Below are positions 60,006-64,000 of a stretch of 64,000 bases of DNA, piece by piece; the stretch's first letter is position 1; each line of letters opens with the position of its first letter. This DNA comes from Epiperipatus broadwayi (taxonomy: Eukaryota > Onychophora > Udeonychophora > Euonychophora > Peripatidae), in contig JAQFVV010012573.1 in NCBI GenBank assembly GCA_028023455.1, forward strand, positions 62,001-126,000, written 5' to 3'. The notes under the pieces were generated by a model. The model saw nothing but the letters and a program-made list of their open reading frames with translations. It was not told the origin of the DNA and searched no databases. The position numbers and the translations under genes are program-made.

Positions 60006-63000
60006 TTGGCATAGACATTTAACTCAAATTTTATTTATTTGTATTTAAATAGTTTTCTTTTGACAAAGAAGGTAAAATATTTTTTTTTCTTTCAAAAAAA
60101 AAAAGTTTAATCCCTGTTTAAAAATATTTTAAAGAAAAATTCAATCTTTTATTAAAATCAAAGCATTTATGTTAGAAAATAATTAATTAGTGGATTAATT
60201 AAAATGGTTAGAATAAAGTTTTTCATTTTAATCAATGTAATCTATAATTAAAGTCAGAAGTTATATTAACTTTGTTATTAAAAAAAAAGAAAAAAGCTAA
60301 TGAATTTTGGTAGTCTAATTTTGAATTTATTTCAATAGATAGATTATCTCTTTGTGAACATTCCAAATTGGTCCCAAAAATAAAATTTGTTGTTATAATT
60401 TGTCTTGGTAACTAAAAAATACCAGGAGATAAGAACTATGTATAAATAGTCCCCCCCCCCCCAATAAATTTATCTCTTGCTTTCTTATTATTTTGTACTA
60501 ATATAATCATCAAAATGAAATTTCAAGCTGATGTGACAAGATTGAACCAAACTAGAGTACCTGAAGGAAGCTTTTCTGACAAGTTACCCTAAATCCTTCT
60601 TAGGTAAATAACTTCCTTAGAAATGGTCTCAGTAGCTTCTAGTTTATAATAGGTGTTAAATAATTAATTACTAAATGAAGATTAATAGAAAAACCTGATC
60701 GTGACAATGGAAACCTCTTAAATTGTAGAAACCCAACCATGACTCAAATAATGAATAATAAAACCACAAGATCGTGAATCGTAAATTGCAACTACAAATT
60801 TCTTCCAATGTGAGCTCGAAATACATGAATGTGAAGGAAAATAAAATATGCTTTAATCATAATTGTAAAGTGCTGAAAATCTGCTGAACACTAAACTATT
60901 TTATTTATATCAGTGAAGGTAAATATAGTGACAGAGATGATAAGAATCAAACTCCCATCGCAAGTTAATATTGTCTAGCTCTATGCAAAATCTTAACAGA
61001 ACAAAGGTTAACTAAATAAAAAAAGAATATCAATAATAAATATATATGTCTGTGGTATACATATGCATGTGAGACTGGATATAATTTAATAGTAGTTATT
61101 TTTATAAGATTGAAAGTGTTGAATTTAGAATTTAAGGGTAAAATAGATTAAGAATAATAATAAAAAAACAACTAAATAAAGAGTAAACTAACTATAATTA
61201 GTTAAGAATTTTATCTTTTATCTCATTTTTGTTTAAAGAAAATTAATTTTATTTTATTAAACTTATTCAACTTAAATTCTAAAAACTTTTTAGTTTTACA
61301 TTAACTGAATATTCTGTTTCTGGCAATATTATTGCCTTTTGTAATGAACCACATCATACAATTGGTTTTATTATGATTTTTTTTTTTAAAAAAAAAAAAG
61401 GCCATATGAGAGTTATTCAGCATTTTCTTTGACTTTGTCAGCTATGGATAGAGGTTTTTAACGAGGAATAAAATAAAGATCAGTTATTATTGTGGGGGGG
61501 GGGGGGAGATTGGGAGGGAAAAAAGCAGTAAAGAACTACTTCTTCACAAGTCTTCTTATGTAAAGTCAAGAGAAAAACACTCTCTGTTAATAATGACAGA
61601 GCTTGCAAACCAATAAATTCTTGCACAAAGTGAAATTTTACATCATAAAATTTTGTTGGTTATATTAATTAATGGACAAAAATCAACCCAACGGAATAAA
61701 CAAGAACAATTTGTAATAGCGTGTACTATCAAAGGGATATGGATGAAATGTTAAGTAATAGTTTTAACAAAATAAAACAAATGGAGTAGACCATTTTAAA
61801 GTATGCTAGCCCTGCTCATCACCATGTAGTCTTGTTTCTGGCTGCCAACTGATGAGATAGTATTACTTGGATGAAGAAAAATATCCTTATGTCAAAATGA
61901 ACTCTTTTTCCTAGTCTTACACATAAGAAAAGTATTTGAAGTCCCTGATTTGTCTAACCAGTAAAAATTAGACAATACAGTGAATCAAATAAATTATTAT
62001 AAAATACAAAAAAACCCTGGGCATTTTGCTTCTGTGGATTGTATAAAAAAAAAAAATACTATTCAGTGTGGTAAGCTTACCAGGTTTGTTAAAGTTAATC
62101 CCAGGAAATAAAGTTGATTTTTTTTATATATATAAACAGTTAACAATTTTTTTATATACACTTATAAATGTATTATCAATTTATTTTATTTTTTGCCATT
62201 GTAGTTTATAGAAACATATATGTGTATTCTCTTTTTGTATTTATTAAGTGTATTTGCATTTCAACAATGGACATTCATAGAGTTACTTAAATATTCAATA
62301 TCCTAATTTAGAATTGTTTACTTAGGTATAGTATAAACACAGATATGTATATGCAAATGAGTTGAAAGAAGGGTTGCTTCAGATTTTATTTTTTATAGCA
62401 GATAGATCTTCATTTTACTAGATTTAAAAGACTACAGATATTCAAATTGAACTCTACTGTATTTTATTTGGTGTTATCTTTCGGTCACTATTGAGTGATA
62501 TTGTAAACAATAAATGTACAATCATAATTATTGTTCAAAATCTATGATCTGGTATTCAGTTATCTCTCTGCCTCACTCCACACAAATATAAATTATTACT
62601 AACATTGTTGTTTGTTTTTATTATATACCACTCGTTCTAAGATTTAGAGTAGAGTACTGAGCTTGTATTTGGGATTACAATATCAGGAAGTATAATTTTG
62701 AAAGAAATTGGTGCTTAAGACTGATTTTATTCAGAACTTATAAATATGCACTGAAAAATGTATGCTTTGCTAATCCTTACAAGGAAAGATATGAAGAAAG
62801 GAACACCAGGAAATACAATTATTTATTATTAATTTGGTCCCTTTTTATGAATAATATAGTTGGACTAATATTACATGAAATAGAGCATATATTGTAATTC
62901 ATGTATATCACATGTGAGACCTGTTGTAGACATGTGAAGTTAAGTAGAGAATGAATATGGGGTTCGGGTACAATATAAAATCATTTAAAATTACAAACTT

Positions 63001-63699
63001 TATTTTGGAATGAATTTTCTTCACATTTAAAAACTTTCTAGTACAATATTTTATTATACCATTTTTATATTTTGTCTGTGTATTTTATTTAAATTAACAT
63101 TTATAATTTATCTATTAATGATGGTATATTTAACATATTGATTAAAATCTTTTAATAAAATTGTTTAGTTTGTAAGATTAAAAATGAGAGCAAGGTTGGT
63201 GATACAATTCCAAATAATTTTTGTTTAAATTAACTATTATATAAAAAAAATCAGCTAGCTTCAGAAATTGCCTATAGTGAGAAATAATAATTTCATGTTG
63301 TTATTATTCTAAATAAGTTAAAACATAATCTAAATTAAGGGGAAATCAAATTTACATATATTTAGATTAAATATAAAAAGGAGAAAAGCCAAATATCTGG
63401 CTTGATTGCTTATTAAAGCTGGAGCATGGGATCGATGTGTCTGTATTATAAATATAATTAAAATATAGTAAAATTTGTTAGTTCCATTTTGGTACTACAT
63501 ATAGTGTATATATACAGAAATAGTTTAAAAGATTTGAAATGTATTTAAAATTTTTCATGCATCATAAGTTCGATATATATATTATTCAGCAGCATAGAGT
63601 TTTCATTACTTAAACTTATAAAAATTTTGGTATGATTAATATGGTAGTTGCCACACGCCACATGATGGCATTGTTGCTAGACAAAAACAATTTAATAAA

Positions 63700-64000
63700 A
63701 CTTTTCCAGGCGCGCGATTCAATATAACATTTTCTACTGTATAAGATGGCACTACTATATGGAGAGTTTTGCTTTGTTTTGAATTTTCTACTGTAATTTT
63801 AGTTTTTTTTAAAGTAAAAGTAAGATTTTTTTAAAAATCTGTCTCTATTCAATATAACATTTTCTTGCGTAATTTTACTTTTTTTAAGTAAAAATAACCT
63901 TTTTGTTTAAAATCTGGCGTGATTCAATATTACATTTTCTAGCGTAATTTAAATTTTAACATTATCTAGCATAATTTGCTTTTTTTAAGTAAAACTAACC
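63700..64000. repeat. Degenerate tandem repeat with a foldback-family terminal motif
   Basis: ATTCAATATAACATTTTCT recurs at 63717, 63847 and, with one change, 63922. A TTTTTTTAAGTAAAA block follows two of them. At 63746-63772 a 27-mer beginning ATGGCACTACTATATGGAGA matches the end of the foldback at 29969-29995 (reverse strand) at 25 of 27 positions. The array runs off the window. Confidence 0.6.

Larger units (their letters stand above)
59672..63699. other. Upstream PEX5 intron, partial
   Basis: I looked for the preceding TPR exon on the minus strand and did not find it. Contains a C-run (60451-60462), a G-run (61493-61506) and A/T-rich filler. Confidence 0.5.

Noticed and set aside
1-64000. 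CRISPR arrays, bacterial operons, rRNA genes
   Set aside because: Spliced PEX5 exons and eukaryotic retroelements show this is animal DNA; no regular repeat-spacer array or rRNA sequence was seen.

Overview
The window is animal nuclear DNA: very AT-rich, intron-dominated and crowded with old transposable elements, with long A/T runs and few CpGs outside younger insertions. The only host gene I can support is PEX5, the peroxisomal PTS1 import receptor. It lies on the minus strand and is split by introns of about 10 kb and 23 kb. Large introns, low GC and the mix of RTE-like LINEs, Penelope-like, hAT, pogo/Tigger-like and Gypsy/Mag-like elements fit a large invertebrate genome such as an arachnid or another non-vertebrate animal. 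The sequence does not settle the clade.

Layout. 1-25919 lies downstream of PEX5. It holds a LINE 3' end with a 40-bp-arm hairpin beside it (1740-2474), an old tandem block (7210-7860), a dead minus-strand RTE-like LINE (8560-10560), two pairs of ~1 kb direct repeats that each bracket broken coiled-coil-like coding sequence (10565-14240 and 16210-20320), a hAT-type MITE (14515-14858) and a long A-rich stretch. 25920-26121, 36113-36270 and 59585-59671 are three PEX5 exons encoding the last TPR repeats and the C-terminal bundle up to the stop. The 26-36 kb intron holds a dead LINE, a ~0.8 kb foldback element and a second LINE piece split by an insertion. The 36-59.6 kb intron holds a palindromic MITE, a pogo/Tigger-like element, a third LINE, a young 2.69 kb LTR retrotransposon, a foldback carrying a GIY-YIG-like ORF, a large hAT-like element, an RT fragment, and a head-to-head pair of Penelope-like copies interrupted by a hAT MITE. 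59672-64000 is the start of the next upstream PEX5 intron, with no exon recognised.

The most notable item is the LTR retrotransposon at 45854-48543 (minus). It has two 577-bp LTRs that differ at 7 positions by my reading, a plausible primer-binding site and polypurine tract, and a Mag/Gypsy-type Gag, but no protease, reverse transcriptase or integrase. Behind the zinc-knuckle region it carries a coiled coil that strongly resembles the Golgi matrix protein GM130 (GOLGA2). This looks like a non-autonomous retroelement that captured a piece of a host golgin gene.
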